A stretch of 46,745 nucleotides of DNA from NCBI GenBank assembly GCA_027452005.1, contig DAIDHF010000017.1, forward strand, positions 10,450 to 57,194, written 5' to 3'. Source of the DNA: Acidimicrobiales bacterium. GTDB taxonomy: Bacteria > Actinomycetota > Acidimicrobiia > Acidimicrobiales > JAKAVM01. A program made the position numbers and the translations under genes. Positions 27,189 to 35,952 of the stretch are shown one piece after another (within the stretch, counting starts at the first letter, position 1; each line of letters opens with the position of its first letter). The notes beneath the pieces are model-generated. The model was not told the origin of the DNA. It saw nothing but the letters and a program-made list of their open reading frames with translations, and made no database searches.

Positions 27189-28297
27189 GTGGGGTCAAGG
27201 TGGATCAAGACTATGAGGCGGATCTAGTCGACCCCCCGATATGGTTGTCGGCACAAGCTCATCAGGGTGCGGTTGGCCAACTAAAGACATTCTCGGCGAG
27301 CCCGGTTCATGCCTATCTCTTTGTCGGCCCCCGAGGAGTAGGCAAAGAAGAGATAGCCCACCTGTTTGCTACTGCCCTGGTTTGCCCCGAGCGAGGATGT
27401 GGGACCTGTGAGAACTGTCGCCTGGCAACTGCCAACAAGCACCCTGACCTAATTACGGTCGAGAGGACTGGGAGCTCTATCTCAGTAGACCAGGCGAGAC
27501 TTGTATCAGCCGCCTCTCTAAATCGACCAAAAATGGCCAAGAGGTTAGTATGCGTACTAGACGATTTTGAGACAGTCGATGAGGCCGCACCAGCCCTATT
27601 GAAGACGATTGAGGAGCCACCTCCAGATACCGTGTTTATAATATTGACCGAGTCAGTTACCCCCAAATTGGTCACAATTGCTTCCCGATGTGTCGAGGTT
27701 CGATTTGGCCGGATCTCAGATCAGGAAATATTGGACATTCTCCTGTCTGACGGTGTTGAGGGGGAACTCGCACAGCGGTGTGCGAATATTTCAAGAGGAC
27801 GGCTTGACATTGCTCGTCGTGCCTCAAGAGACTCTGAGTACTTCAAGGTTCACGAGTTCTTTAGGGCAATACCCCAAGAAATTACGTCCAACGGTAACTC
27901 GATTATTTTAGCTACAGATCAAATACTTAGCGCTTTGGACCGAGCAACGCAATTTGTGACTGAGCTTCAAGAACAAGAGGCCAAAGAGCACGATGAGCTT
28001 GTAAAACAGGGGCACTCATCGCTCTCAAGAGGAGATCTTCTCCAACGTCAAAAGCGAGAACTCAAACGAGAGAGACTTGAGACCTTGCTTGGTGGACTTG
28101 CCAGTCTAGCAAGTTATTATAGGGACCAACTTGTAAGTTCGATCGACTCGCCTCACGAGAGGTTGGCCTCCTATAATAAGCAACAAGCAATGCAGGCCAT
28201 AGAGATTATAGACCAGTTCACCAAGGTCCTAGATCGCAACCCTAATGAGACCATGCTCATTGAGGCCCTGTTCACGCGGCTCTCTGGTCTTGTCTGA
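27185..28297 (+). CDS. holB: DNA polymerase III delta-prime subunit
   Basis: A 370-residue AAA+ clamp-loader subunit. Walker A reads G-P-R-G-V-G-K-E-E, with Glu in the position that is normally Ser/Thr, as expected for delta-prime, which does not hydrolyse ATP. The Cys cluster follows (CPERGCGTCENCRLA), then the sensor segment DDFETVDEAAPALLKTIEEPPPDTVFIILTES and an SRC-like motif (SRCVEVRFG). The C-terminal third is helical and includes QRQKRELKRERLETLLGGLAS. GTG 27185 overlaps the tmk stop. This is the last gene before tRNA-Thr. Confidence 0.93.
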   Translation: MSGVKVDQDYEADLVDPPIWLSAQAHQGAVGQLKTFSASPVHAYLFVGPRGVGKEEIAHLFATALVCPERGCGTCENCRLATANKHPDLITVERTGSSISVDQARLVSAASLNRPKMAKRLVCVLDDFETVDEAAPALLKTIEEPPPDTVFIILTESVTPKLVTIASRCVEVRFGRISDQEILDILLSDGVEGELAQRCANISRGRLDIARRASRDSEYFKVHEFFRAIPQEITSNGNSIILATDQILSALDRATQFVTELQEQEAKEHDELVKQGHSSLSRGDLLQRQKRELKRERLETLLGGLASLASYYRDQLVSSIDSPHERLASYNKQQAMQAIEIIDQFTKVLDRNPNETMLIEALFTRLSGLV

Positions 28298-28337
28298 TCG
28301 TGGTGTAGTAGTATCGGTGGGCCAAGTTATTGGTTAG

Positions 28338-28409
28338 GCCCGAGTAGCTCAGTGGTAGAGCAGCTCACTCGTAATGAGCAGGCCGTCGGTTCAATCCCGA
28401 CCTCGGGCT
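28338..28409 (+). tRNA. tRNA-Thr (anticodon CGT)
   Basis: A complete cloverleaf: acceptor arms GCCCGAG (28338-28344) and CTCGGGC (28402-28408), D stem GCTC/GAGC, anticodon stem GCTCA/TGAGC with loop CTCGTAA, anticodon CGT at 28370-28372, and T stem GTCGG/CCGAC with loop TTCAATC. CCA is not encoded. CGT reads the threonine codon ACG. It sits 40 bases after holB. Confidence 0.96.
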
Positions 28410-28720
28410 CTGGGATAGGTGCTATCGGCCCCTAACTGTCAACTCCAGGGTGCGTCAACGGGAATTTGCTTATGTAACCCGGCGTACAGCCTGGGTCATC
28501 TACCAGCCAGAATATAACTAGTTCTCGTCACTCACTTGTTGTCCGCAAGATTCGTCTCCAAACTTTCCCGAAGTTCAGGGGTCAACGCAATTTACCCAAG
28601 GTAGGTATTTGGGAGGCCGACTAAAAGTTGTGCCGAGTTCCCCCATATGATTTCCTAGACAAGTCTCTTAATGACTTTATACCCGTCGTAAGCGCACTAC
28701 TTCTAGTCGTAAGGAAGGGG
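28410..28720. other. Gene-free region between tRNA-Thr and the Mrr gene
   Basis: About 310 bases with no convincing frame, and no repeat of the tRNA 3' end that would mark an attachment site. The base composition begins to shift toward A+T here, marking the left edge of the accessory block. I see nothing else in it. Confidence 0.5.
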
Positions 28721-29641
28721 TCAGCCGTTTCTCATGTTGCGAAACGGCATGAAGAATTGCTCGTCAACAATGATCTGCGTCTTGACCCCTAATGACTTGT
28801 CAAGCAGGATTTCCACGAGTCGCTCACCGTCTACAAGGTCAATTGGTTTGTAACCGGGTGCAGACGCGACCTCCTCGGCCTGCCTAGTAAATACACCCGA
28901 GGTCATATAGATTCCCCGATCAAACGGGCCGAGCGCACCCTGGAACTCTCTGATGCGACGCGGATCAATCTTATTTCCATCGGCATAGAGTTTGCACTGG
29001 ACTCCGACTCGAAAAGACACAACGGGGTTTACCCGTAGCCGCCCTTCAATATCTATTCCTCGATCACCCGCTCCACCCACGACTTTTAGTTTGCTTAACC
29101 CAAGTTCGGTGAGAATTCGCGCGCATAGTAACTCGAATCCCCCAGGCGTGACGGCCAATATCTGCGAACGTAATAAATTGCGCAACTCTAGCTGACTGAA
29201 TTCGTCAACATCCAGATGATCCATCAAATCCTGAGGGACATGGTCATTTTCCAAAGTATCTCGATTTGACAATACTTTGTCGATCTTGCTTATCCCAAAA
29301 CGCGATGTAAGTTCATAAGCGCTTTCCAGGGTCTCCTTGGACGGATTGATCATCCACCCTTGCTTAGTAAGTGTCCACTGTCCATTCTCAGTCCTTTCTA
29401 TGAGTCCTGCTCGCCTTAGATAGATACCCGCCCAAGCTACCTGATTGACGACGCGTAATACTCCATTCTTTAGTTTTACAGAGCGTTCATCGTCAGGAAT
29501 TTCGAGTTGATCGAGGAGAATATCCAGAACCTCCCTGGACGTTGCAGAACCACCTAGGTCACTAAGTACTGCAATTATCGGCCAGAGAAACTGTTGAAAG
29601 TATGGATCCTTTTCCACTTGTGTAGTATTGCACAACTCCAA
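28721..29641 (-). CDS. mrr: Mrr-type restriction endonuclease (type IV)
   Basis: A 306-residue nuclease. The N-terminal 100 residues are a winged-helix Mrr_N domain (LWPIIAVLSDLGGSATSREVLDILLD ... RVVNQVAWAGIYLRRAGLIERTENGQWTLTKQG). The C-terminal PD-(D/E)xK domain shows FELLCARILTELG, G-D-R-G-I-D-I-E-G and V-Q-C-K-L-Y, giving the Glu/Asp/Gln-x-Lys active site. Mrr enzymes cut modified DNA; no methylase or specificity subunit lies alongside, consistent with type IV. TTG 29641 is the best start, though its RBS is poor. An 8-bp-stem inverted repeat covers its last codons. It is a solitary gene beside a tRNA, a frequent place for defence genes. Confidence 0.85.
   Translation of the reverse strand: MELCNTTQVEKDPYFQQFLWPIIAVLSDLGGSATSREVLDILLDQLEIPDDERSVKLKNGVLRVVNQVAWAGIYLRRAGLIERTENGQWTLTKQGWMINPSKETLESAYELTSRFGISKIDKVLSNRDTLENDHVPQDLMDHLDVDEFSQLELRNLLRSQILAVTPGGFELLCARILTELGLSKLKVVGGAGDRGIDIEGRLRVNPVVSFRVGVQCKLYADGNKIDPRRIREFQGALGPFDRGIYMTSGVFTRQAEEVASAPGYKPIDLVDGERLVEILLDKSLGVKTQIIVDEQFFMPFRNMRNG
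28724..28748. repeat. Inverted repeat within the 3' end of the mrr gene
   Basis: GCCGTTTC and GAAACGGC are perfect 8-base arms around a 9-base loop, at the last codons of the Mrr gene. On the minus strand no T-run follows, so a terminator is doubtful; it may only stabilise the transcript end. Confidence 0.4.
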
Positions 29642-29756
29642 GAGGGGAGTTTCTTGAAATTGCGCTAGTCGATAGTGGATAATCTAAACTGTCCCTATTG
29701 GGTTCCGAGGTGCTGGGGATCGGGACGGATTTATCTACGACAAGTAGGGGGGAAAT

Positions 29757-30986
29757 TTGAAGATTGAGTTTTTGAGGTACCTCAAGGTGCGCGGGGTTGG
29801 TGTCACTTGGGCCAGGGTAAATGTAGGAATTGGTCAGGTAGCTTTAGTGCTTGTCTTCGCGGTTGGACTTGCTTGCTGTAGTAGTGAAAAGGTGGGTTTA
29901 GAAAGTACTTTCAAGGGATGCTGGCCAGGGTGTTCGGAGAGAGCTGGGGGACTACGTTTCGGGGTGATTCCCTCAGACTTTTCAATGGGAAAATATCTCG
30001 GTTTATCTATCTCGGGTCCTAACGATTCAAAAAGATCACTCGAGACTATAAAACAACTTGCAAACGGTCATCCCTTTTATGTCCACCTTTACGCATCCTG
30101 GGCGACGGGCATTACAAAGGGGCTCCAAAAGAGTATCTCTACTTATGAAAAAAACGGGCTATATGTAAATCTTGCTTTACGCTACGTACCCCCTCCTAAT
30201 GAAAACGGTGACACCTCTGGCTTTGCAAAGTGGGTAAAACAGGCTGTATTAGAACTTCCCAATGTTCAGATATTTCAAGTTACCAACGAGGCTAACGTAG
30301 GTTCGAGTACTGACTCCGATGGTTACTACAAAGATGCATCACAGGCGTTGGTATACGGTGTTGTAGACGCAAGAAAAGTTGCGAGACCCGGTCAGCTAGT
30401 TGGATTCAACTGGGCGTATTCACCTGATGACGCCCAAACCGAGAGTTTCTGGTCGATCCTCAGGTCGAAGGGAGGAGCTAACTTTAGCAATTCAGTAGGT
30501 TTTGTTGGAATTGACCTATATCCGGGGACCTATTTCCCGGTAGCGACGAGTCAAGGAGTTGACTCCCTTGAAGGTGACACATCCCAGGCTCTTGCGACCC
30601 TTCGTAACAAATTGATGCCCTTGGCCGGACTGGGTAGTAAGGTTCCGATATTTATCCAAGAGACCTCCTGGCCTGACTTTATCCCACCCTCGGTATCGGG
30701 CACTGAGCCACCAACGAGTCCACAAATCACGGCCTCAAAGTTGATCTCCCACTTCCTTGGAGAGCAGATCTATTCACGAACTCCTGCCAGGCAAGCAGAG
30801 GCCTTTAGAGACATCATGGCCGGGGTTATAAATTCCAGGTCCAATATTGCCTTAGTTGACTGGTTTGATCTGGTTGACGCACAAATGGGTCCAGGAGACG
30901 GCTGGGGGCTTGTAACAAGTTCCTATCAACCCAAGCCGGTCTTTTGGGCAATGAAAGTAGAGGTAGCCAGGTATGGCACAAACTAG
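29757..30986 (+). CDS. Glycoside-hydrolase-like secreted lipoprotein (TIM barrel)
   Basis: A 409-residue protein with an N-terminal hydrophobic segment ending in G-L-A-C40, a plausible lipobox, so it should be anchored outside the membrane. The remainder reads as a clan GH-A-type (beta/alpha)8 barrel: V-T-N-E178-A-N-V would supply the acid/base at the end of strand 4, and Q-E302-T-S-W-P the nucleophile at strand 7. Family (GH5, GH10, GH39 or other) and substrate are not determinable. TTG 29757 follows a G-rich RBS. Its 3' end overlaps the next gene by 14 bases, so it is coupled to the two membrane-protein genes downstream. It is not closely similar to the decayed glycosidase at 40.6 kb. Confidence 0.7.
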   Translation: MKIEFLRYLKVRGVGVTWARVNVGIGQVALVLVFAVGLACCSSEKVGLESTFKGCWPGCSERAGGLRFGVIPSDFSMGKYLGLSISGPNDSKRSLETIKQLANGHPFYVHLYASWATGITKGLQKSISTYEKNGLYVNLALRYVPPPNENGDTSGFAKWVKQAVLELPNVQIFQVTNEANVGSSTDSDGYYKDASQALVYGVVDARKVARPGQLVGFNWAYSPDDAQTESFWSILRSKGGANFSNSVGFVGIDLYPGTYFPVATSQGVDSLEGDTSQALATLRNKLMPLAGLGSKVPIFIQETSWPDFIPPSVSGTEPPTSPQITASKLISHFLGEQIYSRTPARQAEAFRDIMAGVINSRSNIALVDWFDLVDAQMGPGDGWGLVTSSYQPKPVFWAMKVEVARYGTN

Positions 30987-31671
30987 TCCTCGAAACCAAG
31001 ACAGTTCACAATTCACTAGGGGAAGTGTTGGGTATGCCCTGTCCGGTCTGTGCCTAATTGGATTTTTGACCCTGGCTGAGGTCATCCCGGTTACCTCGCG
31101 AGTTAGAAACACCCCGCAGTACTTTACCGCCCGGTTAGTTCTAGCTCCTGTCTGGGGACAGATTAGAAATTGGCCAACATGGTACTTCGCGTTTCCAGCC
31201 GGGGTCTTGTTTATCTTGGCACTACTTCCGGTAACTAGTTCCGCTACCAGGAACTATCTGCCGTCGATTCCCAAATGGATTTCTCCCGTGTCTTTAATGA
31301 TTGGTCTAGGATTTTTTCCAATAGCCAGTACAATCCACAACGTTCAACGAGTCGGGTATCTATGGTCTCTCCTGTTCTTTGTGTGGGCTGGCGCAAACGG
31401 GTGGGTAAAACAGATGGATTACTTTTGGGCTACTGTAGTCGGTTCAATTTTTTGGGACATGGGAGCGGGGATACAAGGGGTACTACGATCTCTACATGGT
31501 CTTCCAGAACCATATTGGGCTGGCGCACCACCCATCTTTGTGCTGTCAGTAGATGTTGCCCTGGTATTTATAGCTACAACACTTTGGTTACGACGAGTCG
31601 ATCCAGGAAAGTTTATTGACCACCAGATGGCATCGAAGAGAAAGAGGAGGCTTGCTGATGATAACAGGTAA
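30973..31671 (+). CDS. Multi-pass membrane protein, paralogue A
   Basis: A 232-residue protein with about six membrane helices and a basic C-terminus. A distinctive segment is W-D-M-G-A-G-I-Q near residue 160, preceded by LWSLLFFVWAGANGWVKQMDYFWATVVG and followed by SLHGLPEPYW. The next gene encodes a protein with the same layout, so this is one of a tandem pair. ATG 30973 is preceded by a purine-rich AGAGGT and overlaps the glycosidase-like gene by 14 bases. I do not recognise the family. Context links it to a secreted barrel enzyme and possibly to the hydrogenase operon 1 kb downstream. Confidence 0.7.
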   Translation: MAQTSPRNQDSSQFTRGSVGYALSGLCLIGFLTLAEVIPVTSRVRNTPQYFTARLVLAPVWGQIRNWPTWYFAFPAGVLFILALLPVTSSATRNYLPSIPKWISPVSLMIGLGFFPIASTIHNVQRVGYLWSLLFFVWAGANGWVKQMDYFWATVVGSIFWDMGAGIQGVLRSLHGLPEPYWAGAPPIFVLSVDVALVFIATTLWLRRVDPGKFIDHQMASKRKRRLADDNR

Positions 31672-32305
31672 TTTGGAAGTCGGCTCTCAGCCGGTTCCCA
31701 GAGCTAAGGCGAGCCTTGTGGCGGGTGGTTTGTGTCTGATCATATTTTTTGCCTGTACAGAGGTCTTACCATTTGCACATAAACTTGCCCAGATTCCTAG
31801 ACGGGCTACGGCCCATCTAATTGTTATCTTATTTCCCGCTTCGTGGGTAAATTATTCAGCCCTTTGGCTGTTGGTTCCTGGGCTAATTAGTCTGATCTTG
31901 GCCTGTATTCCGTTTTTTTTCAAGGGATTCCGAATCATTCCCCTACTCTTATTTATTGCCGGAATGAGTTTTTTTGCCTTTGCCGTGTTGTTGCCCGATG
32001 CAAAGAAAGATGGACCCATTTGGTCTCTGTTCGGTTTAGCCTGGATTGGTGCAAACTTATGGGCTGATGAGTTGGACTACTTTTATGCATCGGTCGTCGC
32101 CCTATTCCTTTGGGACATGGGATCCGGAGCCCAAGCACTGGCTTATGGTATACATGCACTCTCTGAGCCCTATGGTAACGGGATCAATCCTTGGATGGTT
32201 GTTGCCATAGATTCACTTGGAGTGATAGTTACTTGTATATGTTGGATCAGGCGCATGGAACCAAAAAACATCGCTGCGAGACTTAAGATTCCTCTAGGTG
32301 TTTAG
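31658..32305 (+). CDS. Multi-pass membrane protein, paralogue B
   Basis: About 215 residues with six hydrophobic segments. It matches the preceding protein through IWSLFGLAWIGANLWADELDYFYASVVALFLWDMGSGAQ and HALSEPYGNG, sharing the W-D-M-G-x-G-x-Q signature. ATG 31658 was chosen over an upstream ATG at 31616 because AGGAGG lies 7-8 bases before it; it then overlaps paralogue A by 14 bases. Tandem duplication followed by divergence is the simplest origin. Function unknown. Confidence 0.7.
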   Translation: MITGNLEVGSQPVPRAKASLVAGGLCLIIFFACTEVLPFAHKLAQIPRRATAHLIVILFPASWVNYSALWLLVPGLISLILACIPFFFKGFRIIPLLLFIAGMSFFAFAVLLPDAKKDGPIWSLFGLAWIGANLWADELDYFYASVVALFLWDMGSGAQALAYGIHALSEPYGNGINPWMVVAIDSLGVIVTCICWIRRMEPKNIAARLKIPLGV

Positions 32306-32643
32306 GGTACAATCTGTTATTGCGAAATTTGGGTGATTTAGCGCAACCGTGTCTTCATGAGGAAAGAGCACAAGAGCTGTTTATCCGAGTCTGCTCAAGG
32401 AAATACTCTACCCTGGTCGATGTGAATTGCGGCAGTCATGGGAGCTAGCAACTCTAAAGCATTAGCTACCTCAATTGTGACCTGATTGGAGGCGCCTGGG
32501 TCAAAGTAGAGTCGAAGACTGTTCGATCCAATCCCACAAGGATGTTGAGGTGGAGCGTTCGAAATACTCCGAGTCAATCCCCATAGGGCCAAATAATCTC
32601 CATATCTTGCAATCTTCAAAAACTCTAAGATAAACTTTCTTGG
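32306..32643. other. Spacer before the hydrogenase operon, presumed regulatory
   Basis: No supported gene in 338 bases. A 74-codon minus-strand frame at 32395-32619 exists but has a TTG start, no RBS and no recognisable family. The operator of the ArsR-type regulator would be expected here; TATCTT and AAGATA flank an AT-rich stretch near 32607-32632, but the spacing is too wide for a confident call. Confidence 0.35.
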
Positions 32644-32976
32644 GTGACGCCGTTTTCAAGACCGATATATGAGATAAAGGCGAACCTGTTTCGGGTACTC
32701 GGGCACCCGGCGCGGGTTCGGATCCTAGAACTGCTCAGAGAAGGTGAACTGTCTGTTGGTACCTTGCAACTCGAACTCGGTTTGGATTCCGGGAGTACCT
32801 CCCAGCACTTGGCCGCACTAAGGCGAATCGGAATGGTTGAGTCGCGAAAAGAAGGAACCGTCGTGTTCTACTGCGTTGCCAACCCAAGAGTATTTGATCT
32901 GCTCTTGGCCGGGAAAGAAATCGTGGCATCCAATCTGGCTGGACAACAGACATTACTTGACCAGCTGGAAGAGTAG
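32644..32976 (+). CDS. ArsR-family transcriptional regulator of the hydrogenase operon
   Basis: A 110-residue winged-helix repressor-type protein (NLFRVLGHPARVRILELLREGELSVGTLQLELGLDSGSTSQHLAALRRIGMVESRKEGTVVFYCV). The metal-site motif ELCVCDL of ArsR/SmtB sensors is replaced by E-L-S-V-G-T-L, so it probably senses something other than a thiolate-bound metal. In sequence style and position it resembles M. tuberculosis Rv0081, the first gene of the Rv0081-Rv0087 hydrogenase-like locus. Its TAG overlaps the GTG of the next gene by one base (TAGTG), so it is the first gene of the operon and likely autoregulatory. Confidence 0.87.
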   Translation: MTPFSRPIYEIKANLFRVLGHPARVRILELLREGELSVGTLQLELGLDSGSTSQHLAALRRIGMVESRKEGTVVFYCVANPRVFDLLLAGKEIVASNLAGQQTLLDQLEE

Positions 32977-34922
32977 TGCCGATTACTGCAGTTTTAGTAT
33001 CTGGAATTGTCCTGGTCGTGCTTGGGGGCCTTTTGGCCCTCTTGGTCAATCCGAAAAGCGCTAACTATATTCAGGCGTGTGGAACATGCGCATTATTGGT
33101 GGCCGGGTTCTATAGCTTTGTGGCAACCAGATCCGTAGGGGCAAGATTTACAAGTAATCTTCATCCCCAAGTCGGGCTAGATCCTCTTAGCGGATTTTTC
33201 TTGGCATTATTAGGGATAGTTGCCATGCCCGTTCTGGTATTTTCGACCGGCTACTTCGATTCGAGTACTCGGTCAAGGTTATTGGCATGGCTCAGCTCAC
33301 TATTTCTACTGGCAATGGTGCTGTTGTTATGTGCTCGAGATCCAACTTTGTTGCTCGGGGGGTGGGAAATGATGACCCTGATTCCGGCAGTAATGATATT
33401 GGTAGCTCATCCCAGGGAGCCTAAGGCGTCGCGTGCGGTGTGGATATATCTTGGCGTCACCCACATTGGGGGTGCTGGAACCTGGGTTGCAATACTGGTC
33501 CTTGCTGGGCATCACGCTCTAGGTGGACCCAGTTCGTTGCATCTAGCCTACGGGATCCAAGTACTTGTATGTGTGTCGGCAATCATAGGTCTTGGAACTA
33601 AAGCTGGACTTATGCCGTTTCATGTTTGGCTTCCGCGAGCCCATCCAATTGCTCCGGCCCCGGTATCTGCGCTCATGAGCGGTGTAATGATAAAGGTCAG
33701 CATTTACTTATTAGTCCGAATTCTTATCGACTGGTTGGGACCGGTACCGATGTGGATAGGCATTATCGTCTTAGCTCTCGGGGCCCTTTCGGCAGTTGGC
33801 GGTGTAACTTCTGCTATCTTCCAGCACGAGCTAAAGAGACTTCTGGCAATGCACTCAATTGAGAACATTGGGATAATAACTCTCGCTCTCGGTGCTTCGT
33901 TGTGTTTTCGGGCCCAACACGAACTAGTCTGGGCATCAATTGCACTCGGGGCAGCTCTGTTTCACAGTCTCAATCACGCTATCTTCAAGTCCCTACTCTT
34001 TCTAGGATCGGGTACCTTTGAAAAGTACTTAGGAGCACTAAATATTGACCGAATGGGCGGGTTACTTAGAAAGCTACCCATTATCGGGGTAAGTTTCTTA
34101 GTGGGGTCTATGGCGATAGCTGGTCTCCCACCGCTAAATGGATTTGCTTCAGAATGGCTAACTCTGCAGTCCTTGATTCACGTGTCTCAATTCGGGAAAA
34201 TGGGGGAATCGCTTGCAGGTGCATTAGCCCTCGTAGCCCTGGCAGTTACTGCCGCACTTGCGGTGTTGTGCTTCATAAAAGTTATCGGACTTGTTCTGTT
34301 GGGTTCACAAAGATCAACTCCATATTCAAAAGCCATGGAACCGACTCGACCAATGAACATAGCGCTTGCATTCTTGGCGCTGTGCTGTTTGGTTATTGGA
34401 GTAGTCCCGGGATTAGTATTTGGCTACCTAATCCATCTATCACCGTGGCAAGGGTCTCATCGACTTTCCACCGGACTGTATCTTCCGGGAGGAGACTCGT
34501 TACCGACCTTATGGGTGACGGGTGGTTTACTGTGCCTTGTGGGTATCTTCTATCTAGCTCGTGGGACGAAAACTGCTTCGGAAAGTCCAACCTGGGCTTG
34601 CGGGCAAGATCTGTCGCCTCGACTTCTTTGGACCAGTTCAGGGTTTAGTAAGCCTCTAAAAATGACCCTTCAAACCCTGCTTAGACCTAGTCGGTCAATC
34701 AACACGAGCGAACTTGGAAATGTTGTCCAAAAGGTGACGTATCAGTCCAGCGTTCCCCATCACTTTGAGAGTCACCTGTATGCACCGCTGCACCGGTTTA
34801 TGCTCACGCAAGCCGTTCGGGTTCGCAAGCTCCAAAGTGGGAAACTGAGTGTCTATGTGTCATATCTAATTGGTCTTGTAATCGTTGCCCTGTCTCTAAT
34901 CCGCCTGGGAGTTATCAGGTGA
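32976..34922 (+). CDS. hyfB: Proton-translocating subunit of group 4 hydrogenase (HyfB/NuoL-like)
   Basis: A 648-residue antiporter-type membrane protein with about 15-16 helices. Key elements are G-W-E-M-M-T-L-I-P (the helix-5 Glu of the proton channel), LGTKAGLMPFHVWLPRAHPIAPAPVSALMSGVMIKVSIY (helix-7/8 Lys), HELKRLLAMHSIENIGI, and HSLNHAIFKSLLFLGSG. The C-terminus has T-W-A-C-G-Q-D-L and SGFSKPLK, typical of HyfB/HycC and MrpA-like subunits of hydrogenases. It should sit in the membrane arm and couple electron transfer to H+ translocation. GTG 32976 overlaps arsR by one base; the stop overlaps the next start by 4 bases. Confidence 0.88.
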   Translation: MPITAVLVSGIVLVVLGGLLALLVNPKSANYIQACGTCALLVAGFYSFVATRSVGARFTSNLHPQVGLDPLSGFFLALLGIVAMPVLVFSTGYFDSSTRSRLLAWLSSLFLLAMVLLLCARDPTLLLGGWEMMTLIPAVMILVAHPREPKASRAVWIYLGVTHIGGAGTWVAILVLAGHHALGGPSSLHLAYGIQVLVCVSAIIGLGTKAGLMPFHVWLPRAHPIAPAPVSALMSGVMIKVSIYLLVRILIDWLGPVPMWIGIIVLALGALSAVGGVTSAIFQHELKRLLAMHSIENIGIITLALGASLCFRAQHELVWASIALGAALFHSLNHAIFKSLLFLGSGTFEKYLGALNIDRMGGLLRKLPIIGVSFLVGSMAIAGLPPLNGFASEWLTLQSLIHVSQFGKMGESLAGALALVALAVTAALAVLCFIKVIGLVLLGSQRSTPYSKAMEPTRPMNIALAFLALCCLVIGVVPGLVFGYLIHLSPWQGSHRLSTGLYLPGGDSLPTLWVTGGLLCLVGIFYLARGTKTASESPTWACGQDLSPRLLWTSSGFSKPLKMTLQTLLRPSRSINTSELGNVVQKVTYQSSVPHHFESHLYAPLHRFMLTQAVRVRKLQSGKLSVYVSYLIGLVIVALSLIRLGVIR

Positions 34923-35842
34923 ATATGTCGAGTTACTTGCTGGGACTAATACAGGTGTTCGGAGGGATTATACTTTCCCCAATCCTTGTAGGAGTTATTC
35001 AACAGTTGAAAGCCGTTATGCAGGGGCGCAGGGGTCCGGGCATTTTTCAGCCTTACCGTGAACTAAAGCGACTCTGGGGTAAGGGTCTTGTCAATGTTGC
35101 TGGCACAACTATTATATATAAGCTCGCTCCGGTAATATCAAGTTCGGTACTTGTAATTGCGATATGTATCGTACCGATCTCTAGCAGGTCACCCAATTTT
35201 GGATTCGGTCATGATGCCCTAGTCCTGGTCGGGCTATTAGCACTTGGACGGTTTTCAATTGCGGCCTCTAGCTGGGATACCCAAAATGGGTTTGGTCTAA
35301 TGGGGGCAAGCCGAGATATCGCGATCTCGGTATTTGCTGAATCGTGTTTAGTCATTTCTCTTGCGGTGGTTATGCTGAGCGCCCGGTCAAGTGACCTACG
35401 TACCATGATTAGTGTAACGGCTGGTCCCGAGCGCTGGATTAGTCCAGTTTTGCCACTCGTACTTATTTCCTTCACTGTTGTGGCAATTACTGAAATAGGT
35501 CGTCAACCGGTTGACAATCCCGATACCCATCTGGAACTTACCATGATTCACGAGGGTCCACTTTTGGAGTACGCAGGTCGTGATCTTGCCCTTTTGCAGT
35601 GGAATATGGCGGCACGGCACTGGATATTTCTAGTTCTCATATGTCAAATATTTCTTCCCCACGGGTCCAGCACGCTAGTCCAATTGATTGCCCTGCCTAT
35701 TGTGATTTTGGCATTGTGTGTGGTGGCTGCGGCTATTGAGACGGTGGTAGTCAAGATGAGGGTGCTTGAAGTTCCAAGACTCCTATCGGTGGGAACAGTC
35801 ACCGCCATGATGGCCCTACTTGCTCTTAAGGCGACCCTGTGA
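34919..35842 (+). CDS. hycD: Membrane subunit HycD/HyfC-like (NuoH family)
   Basis: A 307-residue membrane protein with about eight helices that anchors the catalytic module to the membrane. Diagnostic motifs are G-R-R-G-P-G-I-F-Q-P-Y-R-E-L-K-R-L, near residue 37, and E-I-G-R-Q-P-V-D-N-P-D-T-H-L-E-L-T, followed by HEGPLLEYAGRDLALLQW, all characteristic of NuoH/HycD at the junction with the hydrophilic arm. GTG 34919 overlaps the hyfB stop; ATG 34925 is an alternative. A 110-base gap separates it from hyfE, unusual in an otherwise overlapping operon. Confidence 0.88.
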   Translation: MNMSSYLLGLIQVFGGIILSPILVGVIQQLKAVMQGRRGPGIFQPYRELKRLWGKGLVNVAGTTIIYKLAPVISSSVLVIAICIVPISSRSPNFGFGHDALVLVGLLALGRFSIAASSWDTQNGFGLMGASRDIAISVFAESCLVISLAVVMLSARSSDLRTMISVTAGPERWISPVLPLVLISFTVVAITEIGRQPVDNPDTHLELTMIHEGPLLEYAGRDLALLQWNMAARHWIFLVLICQIFLPHGSSTLVQLIALPIVILALCVVAAAIETVVVKMRVLEVPRLLSVGTVTAMMALLALKATL

Positions 35843-35952
35843 GGTCGGTAGTCGGAGTAGTCGACGCCTGCGATCTAGATCGAAGGCCACTGGGTCTGTC
35901 GGGCGTTCTTTGGGCACGAGTAAGTTATCCAGATCGCGAGTTGATCTGACCG

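Noticed and set aside
28338-28409. tRNA-Thr as an integration site
   Set aside because: No direct repeat of the tRNA 3' end was found downstream and no integrase is present.
32395-32619. Minus-strand frame of 74 codons upstream of arsR
   Set aside because: TTG start, no RBS, no recognisable domain; more likely regulatory DNA.
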